Source: Rhinopithecus roxellana (Eukaryota > Chordata > Mammalia > Primates > Cercopithecidae). From it: DNA of 64,000 bases. The notes under the pieces were generated by a model that saw nothing but the letters and a program-made list of their open reading frames with translations, did not search any database and was not told the origin of the DNA. Where the stretch lies: the NCBI RefSeq assembly GCF_007565055.1, contig NC_044568.1, forward strand, positions 24,315,936 to 24,379,935, in the 5' to 3' direction. Below are positions 34,842 through 45,911 of this stretch, one piece after another (the stretch's first letter is position 1; every line of letters starts with the position of its first letter). Made by a program: the position numbers and the translations under genes.

Positions 34842-35127
34842 AGCCGGGCGCAGTGGCTCACACCTGTAATCCCAGCACTTTGGGAGGCCGAGGCGGGCGG
34901 ATCACGAGGTCAGGAGATGGAGACCATCCTGGCTAACACGGTGAAACCCCGTCTCTACTAAAAATACAAAAAATTAGCCGGGCGTGGTGGTGCACGCCTG
35001 TAGTCCCAGCTACTTGGAGGCTGAGGCAGGAGAATGGCGTGAACCCTAGAGGCGGAGCTTGCAGTGAGCCGAGATGGCGCCAGTGTACTCCGGCCTGGGC
35101 GACAAAGCGAGACTCAGTCTCAAAAAA
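34842..35127 (+). mobile_element. AluY
   Basis: Duplication (a/g)agaaaacta around 34833 and 35127; CpG-rich and young. Confidence 0.92.
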
Positions 35128-35398
35128 GAGAAAACTAACACATGAATTTCATGTGTATTAGATGTAATACAGGGTCAGTGCACCATCAGTCACATTTCTA
35201 TATACCAGCAATAAACAAAGACAAAGGTAACACTGCAATGCAGACAAAGGCGGGGTGGCAGGGGGTAGGTCTCTTCAGTAAATGATGCTGGGACAATAAA
35301 ACATTTCTGTGATGGGAAAATATTTCAGAGCCCCTTATACCATTCACAGAAATCAATTTCAGATGGATAGCAGTTTATAAAATGTGAAACAGTAAAGT

Positions 35399-35690
35399 TT
35401 TTTTTTTATTTTGAGACGGAGTCTAGCTCTCACCAGGCTGGAGTACAGTGGCATGATCTCGGCTCATTGTAACCTCTGCCTCCCGGGTTCAAGCGATTCT
35501 CCTGCCTCAACCTCTCTAGTAGCTGGGATTACAGGTGCGCACCATCATGCCCTGCTAATTTGTGTGTTTTTAGTAGAGACGGGGTTTCACCATGTTGGCC
35601 AGGATGGTCTCGATCTCTTGACCTCATGATCCACCCACCTTGGCCTCCCAAAAGTGCTAGGATTATAGGCATGAGCCACTGCGCCCAGCC
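35399..35690 (-). mobile_element. AluS in L1M
   Basis: Duplication gaaacagtaaa at 35387 and 35691. Confidence 0.92.
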
Positions 35691-35921
35691 GAAACAGTAA
35701 AACTTTTTAAAGGAAAATGAGAAGATCATTTTGTGACCTTGGAGTAGGCAAAAACTTGAACAGGACACAAAAGATGCTAAACTGTAAGTAAATGGATAAA
35801 TAATGAATTATGGCAAAACCGAGAACTGTTTATCAAAAGACAGTATTAACAGAATATGAAGGCAACCTGAACAGTGGTGGAAAATGTTTTCTGGCAAAGG
35901 ACTTAACATAAAATATGTAGA

Positions 35922-36212
35922 GGCCAGGCGCAGTGGCTCACGCCTGTAATCCCAACACTTTGGGAGGCCAAGGGAGGCAGATCACTTGAGTCCAGGAGTT
36001 CGAGACCAGCCTGGCCAATATGGCAAAACCCCATCTCTACAAAAAAACACAAAAATTAGCCACGTATGGTGGCACATACCTGTAATCCCAGCTACTCAGG
36101 AGGCTGAGGCAGGAGAATCGCTTGAACCTGGGAGGCAGAGGTTTCAGTGAGCCGAGATCACGTCACTGCACCCCAGCCTGGGTAACAGAGCGAAACTCCA
36201 TCTCAAAAAAAA
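35922..36212 (+). mobile_element. AluS in L1M
   Basis: ggccaggcgcagtggctcac to an 8-nt A-tail, then a TG repeat. Confidence 0.9.
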
Positions 36213-36248
36213 TGTGTTTGTGTGTGTGCGTGCGTGTGTGTATATATA
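36213..36248 (+). repeat. (TG)n/(TA)n microsatellite
   Basis: tgtgtttgtgtgtgtgcgtg and following TG/TA units. Confidence 0.9.
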
Positions 36249-36524
36249 AAGAACTCTTACATTTCAGTGAGAAAGTATTTTCATTGAAAAGAAACAGCAG
36301 TACAACCTAAAATAAATTGGCAAAAGACATTTAACAGGCAGTTCACAAGCAGGCTATGCAAATGAAAAGGATTCAACTTTATTGGGTCATCAGAAAAATA
36401 ATTATTAAAACTACAGTACTACCACACAGTCATCAGAACGGTTAAAATGAAAAAGACAATACCAAATATTGACAAGAATGTAGAGCAGCAGTTGGTGTGT
36501 TGGTTGTGTAAGATTGGCACAACA

Positions 36525-36826
36525 GGCCGGGCGCGGTGGCTCAAGCCTGTAATCCCAGCACTTTGGGAGGCCGAGGTGGGTGGATCACGAGGTCAGGAGA
36601 TCGAGACCATCTTGGCTAGCATGGTGAAACCTCGTCTCTACTAAAAAATACAAAAAACTAGCGGGGCGCGTTGGCGGGCGCCTGTAGTCCCAGCTACTTG
36701 GGAGGCTGAGGCAGGAGAATGGCGTGAACCCGGGAGGCGGAGCTTGCAGTGAGCTGAGATCCGGCCACTGCACTCCAGCCTGGGTGACAGAGCGAGACTC
36801 CGTCTCAAAAAAAAAAAAAAAAAAAA
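36525..36826 (+). mobile_element. AluYRa-type, gcgcgttggcggg variant
   Basis: Perfect 15-bp duplication aagattggcacaaca at 36510-36524 and 36827-36841. Confidence 0.95.
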
Positions 36827-37164
36827 AAGATTGGCACAACATTTGGAAAACTGGCTGTAAATACGCAAGCTGCACATGCACACACACACATATATATGCA
36901 TATGTATGTATATAATATAAACTGTGATCTAGCAGTTCTACTCCAAGGCATGATGGCAACAGGAGTGAATATGTATATTCATCACAAAATATGTACTAGG
37001 ACATTTATAACAGTATTATTATTAATAGCTAGAAATTGTAAACCGCAAATGGCCATTAACAGTGAAATTTATAAAGTGCTTGGTCACACAAATACAATGA
37101 GAATGAAAAGCTACAACTAACACCAGTATGTGTGAGTTCCTCAAAAATATTGAGGGTACAGAAC

Positions 37165-37760
37165 AGGCCAGTTATTGTGCCTTACTCTTGTAATCCCAGC
37201 ACTTTGGGAGGCCAAGACAGGAAGGAGGGTTGTTTCAGGAGTTCAAGAGCCTGAAATTTAAAAATCTCAAAAATTTTAAAAAATTGACTGGGCACAGTGG
37301 CTCATGCCTGTAATCTCAGCGCTTTGGGAAGCTGAGGCAGGCAGATCACAAGGTCAGGAGTTTGAGACCAGCTTGGCCAGTATGGTGAAACCCCATCTCA
37401 ACTAAAAATACAAAAATTAGTTGGGTATGGTGGTGGGTTTCTGTAGTCCAAGCTACTTGGGAGGCTGAGGCAGGAGAATTGCTTGAACACGGCAGGCAGA
37501 GGTTGCAGTGAGCTGAGATCGCGCCACTGTACTCCACCCTGGGTGACAGAGCTAGACTCCATCTCAAAAAAAAAAAAAAAAAAATTTTTTTTAAATTAGC
37601 CAGGCATGGTGGCACACATTTGTAGTCCTAGTTACTTGGGAGGTTAAGGTAGGTAGGATCACTTGAGCCCGGGTGGTCAAGGCTGCAGTGAGCCATGATT
37701 GCGCCATTGCACTTCAGCCTGGGCAACAGACTGTCTCAAAAAAATAAATAATTTTAAAAA
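37165..37760 (+). mobile_element. AluJ host split by AluS
   Basis: Left arm 37165-37285, right arm from aaattagccaggcatggtgg (37594) to caaaaaaataaataa. Confidence 0.8.
37286..37593 (+). mobile_element. AluS nested in AluJ
   Basis: gactgggcacagtggctcatg to a 19-nt A-tail, placed in the host's middle A-rich linker. Confidence 0.88.
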
Positions 37761-38182
37761 TAGCACGTTATATGAATAGATTTATGTAAAAGTACAAAGT
37801 TGGGTAAAACCAATACATGCTTTTTTACCCCCCATTTGTTTATTTCTATAGAAAGTAAACGAGGCAAAATTAAGCAAAACACCTCTTGGTAATAAATAAT
37901 AGGAAAGCCATAAGTAGATTCACAAAATTATGGATAGTGGTCACCTCTAGGAACAAGAGGGAAACAGGGTAGAGCAGCACAGAAACTGAAATGCCCAAGG
38001 TCTATTCATCGTTAACACATGCTTTAGAAGTAAGGGTTATGGTGCCCTCTTGGGTGGAGGGGGCTAATTACTGGAATGGAGCAGGAGACTTCCAGGATGC
38101 TGATACTGTTTTGTTTCTTCATATGGTTCTAGTTATGTGGGTGAGTTCAATTTGTGAAAATTCATCAAGCTGGGTTTAGGAC

Positions 38183-38627
38183 AGTGTGGTCCTGTAGAAT
38201 TAATATACAAACCATATACTGTAATTTAAATTTTTCTAGGAAAAAATAAAGTAAAATTTTCTAGAAGCCCATTTTAAAAGTTAGAAAAAGAAACAAGTGT
38301 GATTTTTTACATTTTGTTTAACCCAGTATACCCAAAAGTATTATTTGAACATATAACCAATATAAAAATTTATTGAGATATATTATTTTAGTAATGAGTA
38401 TTTGAAATTCAGGGGGTATAGTCTGCTTACGTCGCTTCTCAACTCAGATTAATCTTTTTTTCTTTTTTGAGACAAGGTCTCGCTATACCACAAACTCCTG
38501 GGCTCAACTGATCATCCCACCTCAGCCTGGTACTACAGGTGTGTGCCACTGTACCCAATAGACTATTCATATTTCAAGTGTGCAGTAGTTATCTGTGGTA
38601 TGTGGCTGTCATATTGGACAGCATAGC
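38183..38627 (+). mobile_element. hAT/Charlie-type nonautonomous element
   Basis: Ends cagtgtggtcctgtagaatt and catattggacagcata form the inverted ends. The body tttaacccagtatacccaaaa and gaacatataaccaatataaa is typical; split by an AluJ piece. Confidence 0.7.
38457..38559 (-). mobile_element. AluJ fragment in hAT element
   Basis: gagacaaggtctcgctatacc to ccactgtaccca. Confidence 0.75.
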
Positions 38628-38796
38628 CTTAAGATACATGTACTTTTTTATATGTATAAAATACTGAAATAAAATATTTCAAAGGTGTTTCTATAGATGA
38701 AGATATTTCTGAGTACAGTTATAAAGATTCAAATTTAAATTGTATTTTCATCTTTTAGTGTCTTTAAGTTTGAATGTGTTCTTTACACACTTGGTT

Positions 38797-39040
38797 GTTT
38801 TTTGTTTGTTTTTGAGATGGAGTCTTTTTCCATTTCCTAGACTGGAGTGCAGTGGCACAATCTCAGCTCACTGCAACCTCCGGTTCCTGGGTTCAAGCCA
38901 TTCTCCTGCCTCAGCCTCCCGAATAACTGAGATTACAGCCACCCTTCATCATGCCCAGCTAATTTTTGTATTTTTAGTAGAGACAGGGTTTCACCGTGTT
39001 GGCCACACTGGTCTCGAACTCCTGACCTCAGGTGATCCGC
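38797..39040 (-). mobile_element. AluS
   Basis: gagatggagtctttttccat to caggtgatccgc, 5'-truncated; flanked by cacttggttg copies. Confidence 0.88.
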
Positions 39041-39051
39041 CACACTTGGTT

Positions 39052-39363
39052 GTTTTTTGTTTTTTTGTTTTTTTTTTTTTTGAGACGGAGTCTCGCTCTG
39101 TCGCCCAGGCTGGAATGCAGTGGCCGCATCTCAGCTCACTGCAAGCTCCGCCTCCCGGGTTTACGCCATTCTCCTGCCTCAGCCTCCCGAATAGCTGGGA
39201 CTACAAGTGCCCACCACCTCGCCCGGCTAGTTTTTTGTATTTTTTAGTAGAGACGGGGTTTCACCGTGTTAGCCAGGATGGTCTCGATCTCCTGACCTTG
39301 TGATCCGCCCGTCTCGGCCTCCCAAAGTGCTGGGATTACAGGCTTGAGCCACCGCGCCCGGCC
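39052..39363 (-). mobile_element. AluYRa-type
   Basis: ggccgcatctcagctc variant; third acacacttggtt copy follows at 39364. Confidence 0.92.
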
Positions 39364-39375
39364 ACACACTTGGTT

Positions 39376-39681
39376 TTTTAATATAATTCTCTAAAAACTT
39401 GAAAAACATGAAAATTTTGGTACTTCACCATTGAATAATCAGATTTCCAACTAATTTAAATAAAATGTTACTACAAAGACTCATTTACCAAAAGAAGGTC
39501 AATATTATTGTAGGAACTAGGTTGGTTTTAGCATAGTTCTTCAGAGACTCAAGTTTTTTTAAAATCCAGTGTGTACTGTCATGAGATTATTTTTTTAATT
39601 CATCATTAGCTTTGTCACAGTTCTACAGTTCAGTTACTTTATGGATATATAAAGATATTTGTAAGTTATGTAAACTATAAC
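39376..39681. other. Intron 4 sequence without a recognised element
   Basis: Nothing seen. Confidence 0.5.
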
Positions 39682-39986
39682 CTTTTTTTTTTTTTTTTTT
39701 TTTTGAGACGGAGTCTTGCTCTGTCGCCCAGGCTGTGGAGTGCAGTGGCGTGATCTCGGCTCACTGCAAGCTCCACCTCCCGGGTTCACGCCATTCTCCT
39801 GCCTCAGCCTCCCCAGTAGCTGGGACTACAAGCGCCGCCACCACGCCCAGCTAATTTTTTGTATTTTTGGTAGAGATGGGGTTTCACTGTGTTAGTCAGG
39901 ATGGTCTCGATCTCCTGACCTCATGATTCACCTGCCTCAGCCTCCCAAAGTGCTGGGATTACAGGTGTGAGCCACCATGCCTGGCC
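39682..39986 (-). mobile_element. AluY
   Basis: Duplication tat(g/a)taaactataac at 39667 and 39987. Confidence 0.92.
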
Positions 39987-40242
39987 TATATAAACTATAA
40001 CTTCTAAATGATAGAATGCTTCATTTCTTTGGATACAGTTATAAATTACATGTGTACCACTGACTAGTTCCTAGTAAATTTCTAATTCAATGAGAATGTT
40101 ATTTTTTATACAGTGTGTTCCACCAACATTTGTATTATCAATATAAGCCAATAATTTTATCTTCATTGTTGTACTTTTTAAATGACTTTGTTTTGGCAAT
40201 CACAAAACAGTAGTTCACCTTCAGTATAATGACCCTGCAAAG

Positions 40243-40549
40243 TTTTTTTTTTTTTTTTTTTTTTTTTTGAGACGGAGTCTCGCTCTGTCGCCCAGGCTGG
40301 AGTGCAGTGGCCGGATCTCAGCTCACTGCAAGCTCCGCCTCCCGGGTTCACGCCATTCTCCTGCCTCAGCCTCCCGAGTAGCTGGGACTACAGGCACCGC
40401 CACCTCGCCCGGCTAGTTTTTTGTATTTTTTGGTAGAGACGGGGTTTCACCGTGTTAGCCAGGATGGTCTCGATCTCCTGACCTCATGATCCGCCCGTCT
40501 CGGCCTCCCAAAGTGCTGGGATTACAGGCTTGAGCCACCGCGCCCGGCC
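40243..40549 (-). mobile_element. AluYRa-type
   Basis: 26-nt T tract; duplication gcaaagtttt at 40237 and 40550; close to consensus. Confidence 0.94.
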
Positions 40550-41574
40550 GCAAAGTTTTATTTGATTCCATGATTGGATTAGAAAAATTGAACCATTATT
40601 GGAATTGGTGAATTTTCTATTTGAAGTACCTGATGACACTGCTGTAAAATTAGTGTCTTTTTGTTTGCAAGGTTTTTCTGTTCATGATGCAACATATAAA
40701 CAGCTTTACTTTTTACATATGCAAAAATATCTGGGTGAAATTAATTTGGAAGAGTCATTTAAGTGAAAAGTTACGCTCTACAGATTGATACATGAAATGT
40801 ACCATTTGCAGCTGCACATACTGATTGTCTTTTATGTAAATACTGATGCTTCTTCAGCAGATTTATTTCTTTTGGTTTTCATGTGATCAGTGATACCATT
40901 CTGGTCCCCAAAGAGAATAGTAAAGGTCGATATTTTGTGCAAATGAGATGTTCATCGTCAACTTTCTTGGAAACAAATTTGATTCTTAATTTTTTAATTA
41001 AGCATGAACTTCTAGTTTTTAACCTCTGCTGCAGAAAGGTAAGTGTTACCAAACTGTAAAATATATATAGTTGTAGATTTAGACAATAAATAAAGACACA
41101 ATTTGAATACAGTGAAGAGAGAATTAGTACAAGAGTGGTCAGAATATTCTGTGTATGCTCTATGACAGAACTGCTAAGCCTTTATTTTCCACGTGGATTT
41201 CATTTACACCCAACCATGTTTTATGATGACCCCACCTGGCTACATTATGCAGGTTGTGGTATAGACTTTGGAGTAACAGACTAGTAGTATAACAAGTGGC
41301 TGGTGGGGACAGGAGAATTGAAAACCTTATCCCACCCGAACCTGAATGGAGTTAGTTGTTCCTAGCCATTTGAGCCTGCTTTGTGGGTGAGCACGTGGTT
41401 TTTATTAGCAGGTGCCCTTTATGCTGTCCTTGAAAGGGAGGTGTTAGATTGCAGCAGGAAAGGATCAGGATAATACTGATAATTGCTAATTGTCTTTCCA
41501 TTTTACCATTTGTTAAAGTGTGAATTCTGTTCACTGCACATACATCTCACATGTTATTAGAAAATACCAAGACA
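40550..41574. other. Repeat-poor intron 4 stretch with acceptor/donor-like pair
   Basis: No element recognised over 1 kb. At 41011-41044 a pyrimidine-rich run ends in cag, followed after four bases by a perfect donor (aaag/gtaagt). Confidence 0.5.
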
Positions 41575-41877
41575 GGCCGGGCGCGGTGGCTCAAGCCTGT
41601 AATCCCAGCACTTTGGGAGGCCGAGACGGGTGGATCACGAGGTCAGGAGATCGAGACCATCCTGGCTAACATGGTGAAACCCCGTCTCTACTAAAAATAC
41701 AAAAAACTAGCCGGGCGCCTTGGCGGGCGCCTGTAGTCCCAGCTACTCGGGAGGCTGAGGCAGGAGAATGGCGTGAACCCGGGAGGCGGAGCTTGCAGTG
41801 AGCTGAGATCCGGCCACTGCACTCCAGCCTGGGCGACAGAGCGAGACTCCGTCTCAAAAAAAAAAAAAAAAAAAAAA
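41575..41877 (+). mobile_element. AluYRa-type, gcgccttggcggg variant
   Basis: 16-bp perfect duplication agaaaataccaagaca at 41559-41574 and 41878-41893. Confidence 0.95.
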
Positions 41878-41893
41878 AGAAAATACCAAGACA

Positions 41894-42184
41894 AGCTGGT
41901 CACGGTGGCTTATGCCTGTGATCCCAGCACTTTGGGAGATGGAGGCAGGAGAATCACTTGATACCAGGAGTTCAAGACCAGCCTGGGCAACACAGCGAGA
42001 CCCCATCTCTATATAAAAAATTCTAAAAATTAGCTCTGGTGGCACACACCTATAGTCCCTGCTACTTGGGAGCCTGAGGCAGGAGGATCACTTGAGCCTC
42101 GGAGGTTGAGGCTGCGATGAGCTGTGATCATGCCACTGCACTCCAGCGTGGGCTTGAGAGCGAGACCTCTTCTCTAAAAAAAAG
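41894..42184 (+). mobile_element. AluJ
   Basis: agctggtcacggtggcttatg to an 8-nt A-tail. Confidence 0.87.
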
Positions 42185-42278
42185 AGGAAAGAAAAGATCA
42201 AAACAGAAGATGGAACAAGAAAGTGAGGGCTACCAGATATCTCCTGGCTTATTTTGCTGCAAATATTAATAATAATAC

Positions 42279-42586
42279 TTTTTATTCTTTTTTTGAAATG
42301 GAGTTTCGCTCTTGTTGCCCAGGCTGCAGTGCAATGGTGTGATCTCAGCTCACTGCAACCTCCGCCTCCTGGGTTCAAGTGATTCTTCTGCCTCAGCCTC
42401 CCGAGTAGTTGGGATTACAGGGGCCTGCCACCATGCCTGGCTAATTTTTTGTATTTGGTTTTTAGTAGAGACGGGGTTCACCATGTTGGCCAGGCTGGTT
42501 TCTTGAACTCCCAACCTCAGGTGATCCACCGGCCTTGGCCTTCCAAAGTGCTTGAGCTTACAAGGTGTGAGCCACCACGCCAGGCC
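42279..42586 (-). mobile_element. AluS
   Basis: tttttttgaaatggagtttcg to cacgccaggcc. Confidence 0.9.
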
Positions 42587-43268
42587 CACAGTTTTTTCCT
42601 GTCATGAGCAAATGTGTCCCAGTTGATCCCTAAGTGTATAGAAAGCCCTGGGAATTGGAAACAGCATTATTTTGTGGATACCTCTGGCTTATATGGTATG
42701 TTATGAGAATATAGTAGTTCCATGTCATGATGTTCAGTCAAATGTTTGAAGTGCATCTTTCCATTCTGTTTACGTTATAGACATTGTCACTGAAAAATTG
42801 GAGTATCAGAAAACCCCACTGACAGTGACAAATAAAGGATTTATCATACAGAACAAGATATCCAGCAGTACACAGTCCAGGCCTGGTATAGCACTTAATT
42901 ATGTTATCAGTGGCCCGGGGCCTTTTTTTTTTTTTTTTTTTTTGACCCTGACATGATATAAGATCTTTTAGTCTTGCTGCCGTAGCATGCTCACTGCGTG
43001 ACTATGTCCTCATTAGTATGTTTGCAAGATGGCTGCTGCATCTCTGAGCACTGCATCAGTTCCTAAGAAGGGAGAATGGTGAAATGTCTCAAACTTTCTT
43101 GGAAGCCCCATTAGGTGACTTGTATTTCTGTCTCATTGGCTACAACTGAGTTACGTGGCCACCCCTTGCTGCGGTGAATCTAGGAAAGTGAGTAGTATTG
43201 ATGACTTTTCTGGTATTGTTTTGGATCTTTTAGTTTCTTCAAGTGTACCATCAAAAATCCTAGTATTC
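42587..43268. mobile_element. Probable old retroelement, family not named
   Basis: aaattggagtatcagaaaac, gcaagatggctgctgcatct and tctcattggctacaactgag resemble a dispersed mammalian repeat. A 23-nt T run lies at 42923-42945. Confidence 0.35.
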
Positions 43269-43473
43269 TGACCAGGCGCAGTGGCTCACGCCTGTAAGCC
43301 CAGGATTTTGGGAGGTCAAGACAGGCAAATCACTGAGGTCAGGAGTTAGTCCCAGCTACTCGGGAGGCTGAGGCAAGAGAATTGCTTGAACTTGGGTGGT
43401 TGCAGTGAGCAGAGAACACACTACTGCACTCCAGCCTGGGCAACAGAGTGAGACTGTGTCTCAGAAAAAAAAA
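43269..43473 (+). mobile_element. AluS with internal deletion
   Basis: The left arm stops at aggagttag and resumes tcccagctactcgggagg. Confidence 0.87.
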
Positions 43474-44418
43474 ATATAGTTTTCAGAAGTGTGTGACGGC
43501 AAAGGCCAAGCATCCTAGGTTGTACACAGTAAGGGAGCTCTTTTAAGTTGGGGGCATTGTGGTCAGATTGTGCTTTAAAGGCATATTCTGATGGCTGTGT
43601 GGTAGATTGGGTTGAGGGGTGACCAAATGGAAGCAAGGAGAGACTGTCGAGGAGACTTTTGCAATGGAAGTGAGATTTTTAGGGGCCTGAACTAGGAAAC
43701 TTTTTATAGGAATGAAGAGGAAACTGAAGATTCCAAAAATATGTAGGACATCAAGTGGGTAGGACTCAGTGGTTGGTTGACTGTGGAGACAAGGAGAGAA
43801 TGAAGAAGAGTCAAAGATGATGGCTCAGGTTTCTAGCAGAAAAAAAAAATGGTGCCACCAACAGAGACCATAAAAGAGGAGAGGAGAAAGTTTAAGTTGG
43901 TTACCTTTTTAGACACAACGAGTCCTGAGGTATATGGGTTTCTTTCATGTGCAAATCTTTAGCCACTAACTGGGAAAAGACAGATTTGTTATATGTTAAC
44001 AAATATATTTTCCTTAATAATTTCCCTTGAGATTTTATTTGCTTTTTGTTGTCCAGAAGTTTCCAACATTTGTGTAGTCAGTGCTGTTCATCTTCATTTA
44101 TATTTCTGGCTTTAGTTCATAGAGAGAGCCTTTCTTTTCCACAAATGATAGAAGTATTTACCACATTTTTTTCTTGTTCTTCTCTGCCTTAAATGTTGTA
44201 TTGATCAGGATTTTATTTTGATGAGTAGGATTAAGTAAGTAAAGAAAACAGAAGAGCATTTTCGGTTGTTAGAATATGATTAACATGACTTCGTTTCCAA
44301 GGTGTAGTATAAAATATGAAATACTGAATTTTTCTTTTAAAAGTACCTCTGACATTTTTGTTTTAATGCTGTTGATGTTTCAGAAATACTCTGCTGTTTG
44401 TTTCTGTCAGAATTAAAA
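43474..44418. other. Intron 4 sequence; 43520-43840 probable old repeat
   Basis: gctgtgtggtagattgggttg and ggaagcaaggagagactgtc look like the family at 364-720; the rest shows nothing. Confidence 0.4.
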
Positions 44419-44711
44419 AGGCTGGACAAGGTGGCTTGCACCTGTAATCCCAACACTTAGGGAGGCCGAGACGGGAGGATCTCTTGAGGCCAGGATTTTG
44501 ACACCAGCCTGGTCAACATAGCAAGACCCAGTCTCTACAAAAACTAAAAAAAAAAATTAACCAGGTGCAGTGGTGCGTGCCTGTATTCCCAGCTGCTTGG
44601 GAGGCTGAGGCAGGAGAATTACTGTAATGGGGTTAAGCCTTGGATTTTCAGGTTGTGGTGAGCCGTGATTCCACCACCGCACTTGTTCTCCAGCCTGAGT
44701 AACAGAGGGGT
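44419..44711 (+). mobile_element. AluJ
   Basis: ggctggacaaggtggcttgc to gagtaacagagggg; tail lost. Confidence 0.85.
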
Positions 44712-44717
44712 ACGCTG

Positions 44718-45041
44718 TTTTTTGTTTGTTTGTTTTTATTTTCTTTTCCTTTTTTTTGAGACGGGGTTTCGCTCTTGTTGCCTAGGCTGGAGTTCAATGG
44801 CGCAATATTGGCACACTGCAACCTCCGCCTCCCGGGTTTTAAGCTATTCTCCTGCCTCAGCCTCCCAAGTAGCTGGGTTTACAAGCATGCGCCACAACGT
44901 CCAGTTAATTACTGTATTTTTAGTAGAGATGGGGTTTCACCATGTTGGTCAGGCTGGTCGCGAACTCCTTACTTCAAGTGATCTGCCCACCTCAGCCTCC
45001 CAAAGTGCTGGGATTACAGGCGTGAGCCATCGTGCCCAGCT
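44718..45041 (-). mobile_element. AluS just upstream of exon 5
   Basis: gctgttt on both sides (44716 and 45042); its 5' end is 91 nt from the exon 5 start. Confidence 0.9.
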
Positions 45042-45125
45042 GCTGTTTCAGGAAAAAAAAACAAAAAGACCCCCAGATCTTGTATTTTTTTATAAATCAA
45101 AATTAAAATAGGTATTTCATGTATT

Positions 45126-45136
45126 CTGACAGCAGG
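45126..45136 (+). promoter_or_regulatory. CBFB: Tandem NAGNAG acceptor of exon 5
   Basis: The acceptor reads cagCAG (45130-45135). Use of the upstream AG keeps Gln134; use of the downstream AG three bases on would remove that single Gln without changing frame. Confidence 0.7.
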
Positions 45137-45228
45137 AGGATGCATTAGCACAACAGGCCTTTGAAGAGGCTCGGAGAAGGACACGCGAATTTGAAGATAG
45201 AGACAGGTCTCATCGGGAGGAAATGGAG
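45133..45228 (+). CDS. CBFB: CBFB exon 5, short-donor form (residues 134-165)
   Basis: The 96-nt exon encodes 32 residues from QEDALAQQ to HREEME, in phase 0 on both sides when the first donor (gag/gtgaga) is used. The segment is strongly charged and predicted helical, following the RUNX-binding fold. Joined to exon 6 in this phase, the protein ends in the 22 residues ARRQQ...LKLR, 187 aa in total. The acceptor is cagCAG, a tandem NAGNAG site. In human leukaemia with inv(16), the CBFB-MYH11 fusion usually joins after residue 165, the last codon of this exon. Confidence 0.98.
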
Positions 45229-45259
45229 GTGAGAGTTTCACAGCTGCTGGCAGTAACTG
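45229..45259 (+). CDS. CBFB: CBFB exon 5 extension used by the alternative donor
   Basis: The reading frame stays open through the first donor for ten codons (VRVSQLLAVT) plus one base, up to a second donor at 45260 (ctg/gttagt). Splicing from here to exon 6 shifts the exon 6 frame and gives GKKTTRP followed by a stop at 62702-62704. This matches the known 182-residue CBF-beta isoform. The two isoforms therefore differ only after residue 165. The second donor is weaker by consensus (GTTAGT against GTGAGA), yet both forms are known in mammals. Confidence 0.93.
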
Positions 45260-45911
45260 GTTAGTACTTTCCCCCAAACTCTCAGGCTGTGTTTGTGATG
45301 TTTGTGCATAATGCTTTTTAATGGTTTAATTTTGTCTTTCATTTTTAAAAAGTTGTATTCTCTGACTTTGTATTTATTAAATGTAATTGCTGTAAAGAAA
45401 TTTATTCTAATTTTAAGGTTGTACATCAATTCCTCATTCATTGATTTTCATAAAAATCATTTACTATAATAAGGTATATTTTCTCTTAATTCATTTACTC
45501 AAAATCTCACCTATTTTTTTTCTTATTTTTCAAATTATTTGTAAAAACTAGCTTATGTTAACATAGACTGCATATTTTTAGAACGTTATTAAAACTCTTT
45601 GGAGTAATATTACTTTCCATTTTCCTATGAATATTTATCTTGATTTTGTAGCTATAATTGTCGGTCATTTGTGTGATTTTTAAAGGAAAATTTAATATTT
45701 TCAAACTATTCAAAGAACGGAATTAACAAACTTTCTTTTAACCTTTCAATTGGAAAATACAGAAACAGAAATCAACATTAACAAATCTGTAGCTTCCTTT
45801 GCTGGTTTACTTAGGATAAATTTTTTAAAAAAATAATAATAAATCTATAGCTGAATGAATTATTGTAAGGCTAACATCCTTACAACCGCAGTTTGGTCAA
45901 AAAATAAAACT
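45260..45911. other. Intron 5 sequence next to exon 5, no recognised element
   Basis: A/T-rich single-copy-looking DNA; nothing seen. Confidence 0.5.

Larger units (their letters stand above)
35128..38175 (+). mobile_element. L1M ORF2 end and 3' UTR, heavily interrupted
   Basis: Successive pieces follow L1 order: aaatgatgctgggacaataa, tttcagatggatagcag, ttggcaaaagacatttaaca, aatattgacaagaatgtaga, gcagttctactccaagg and, at the end, tgtgaaaattcatcaagctg. Five Alu units are inserted; all ORF2 frames are broken. Confidence 0.8.
28370..45132 (+). other. CBFB: CBFB intron 4
   Basis: Phase 0 intron of 16,763 nt, gtaggg...gacag. It contains two L1M regions, an MLT1 LTR inside a MIR, a hAT remnant and many Alus. 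Confidence 0.95.

Noticed and set aside
35128..38175. Possible intact L1 ORF2
   Set aside because: Only the C-terminal part remains, with stops and five Alu insertions.
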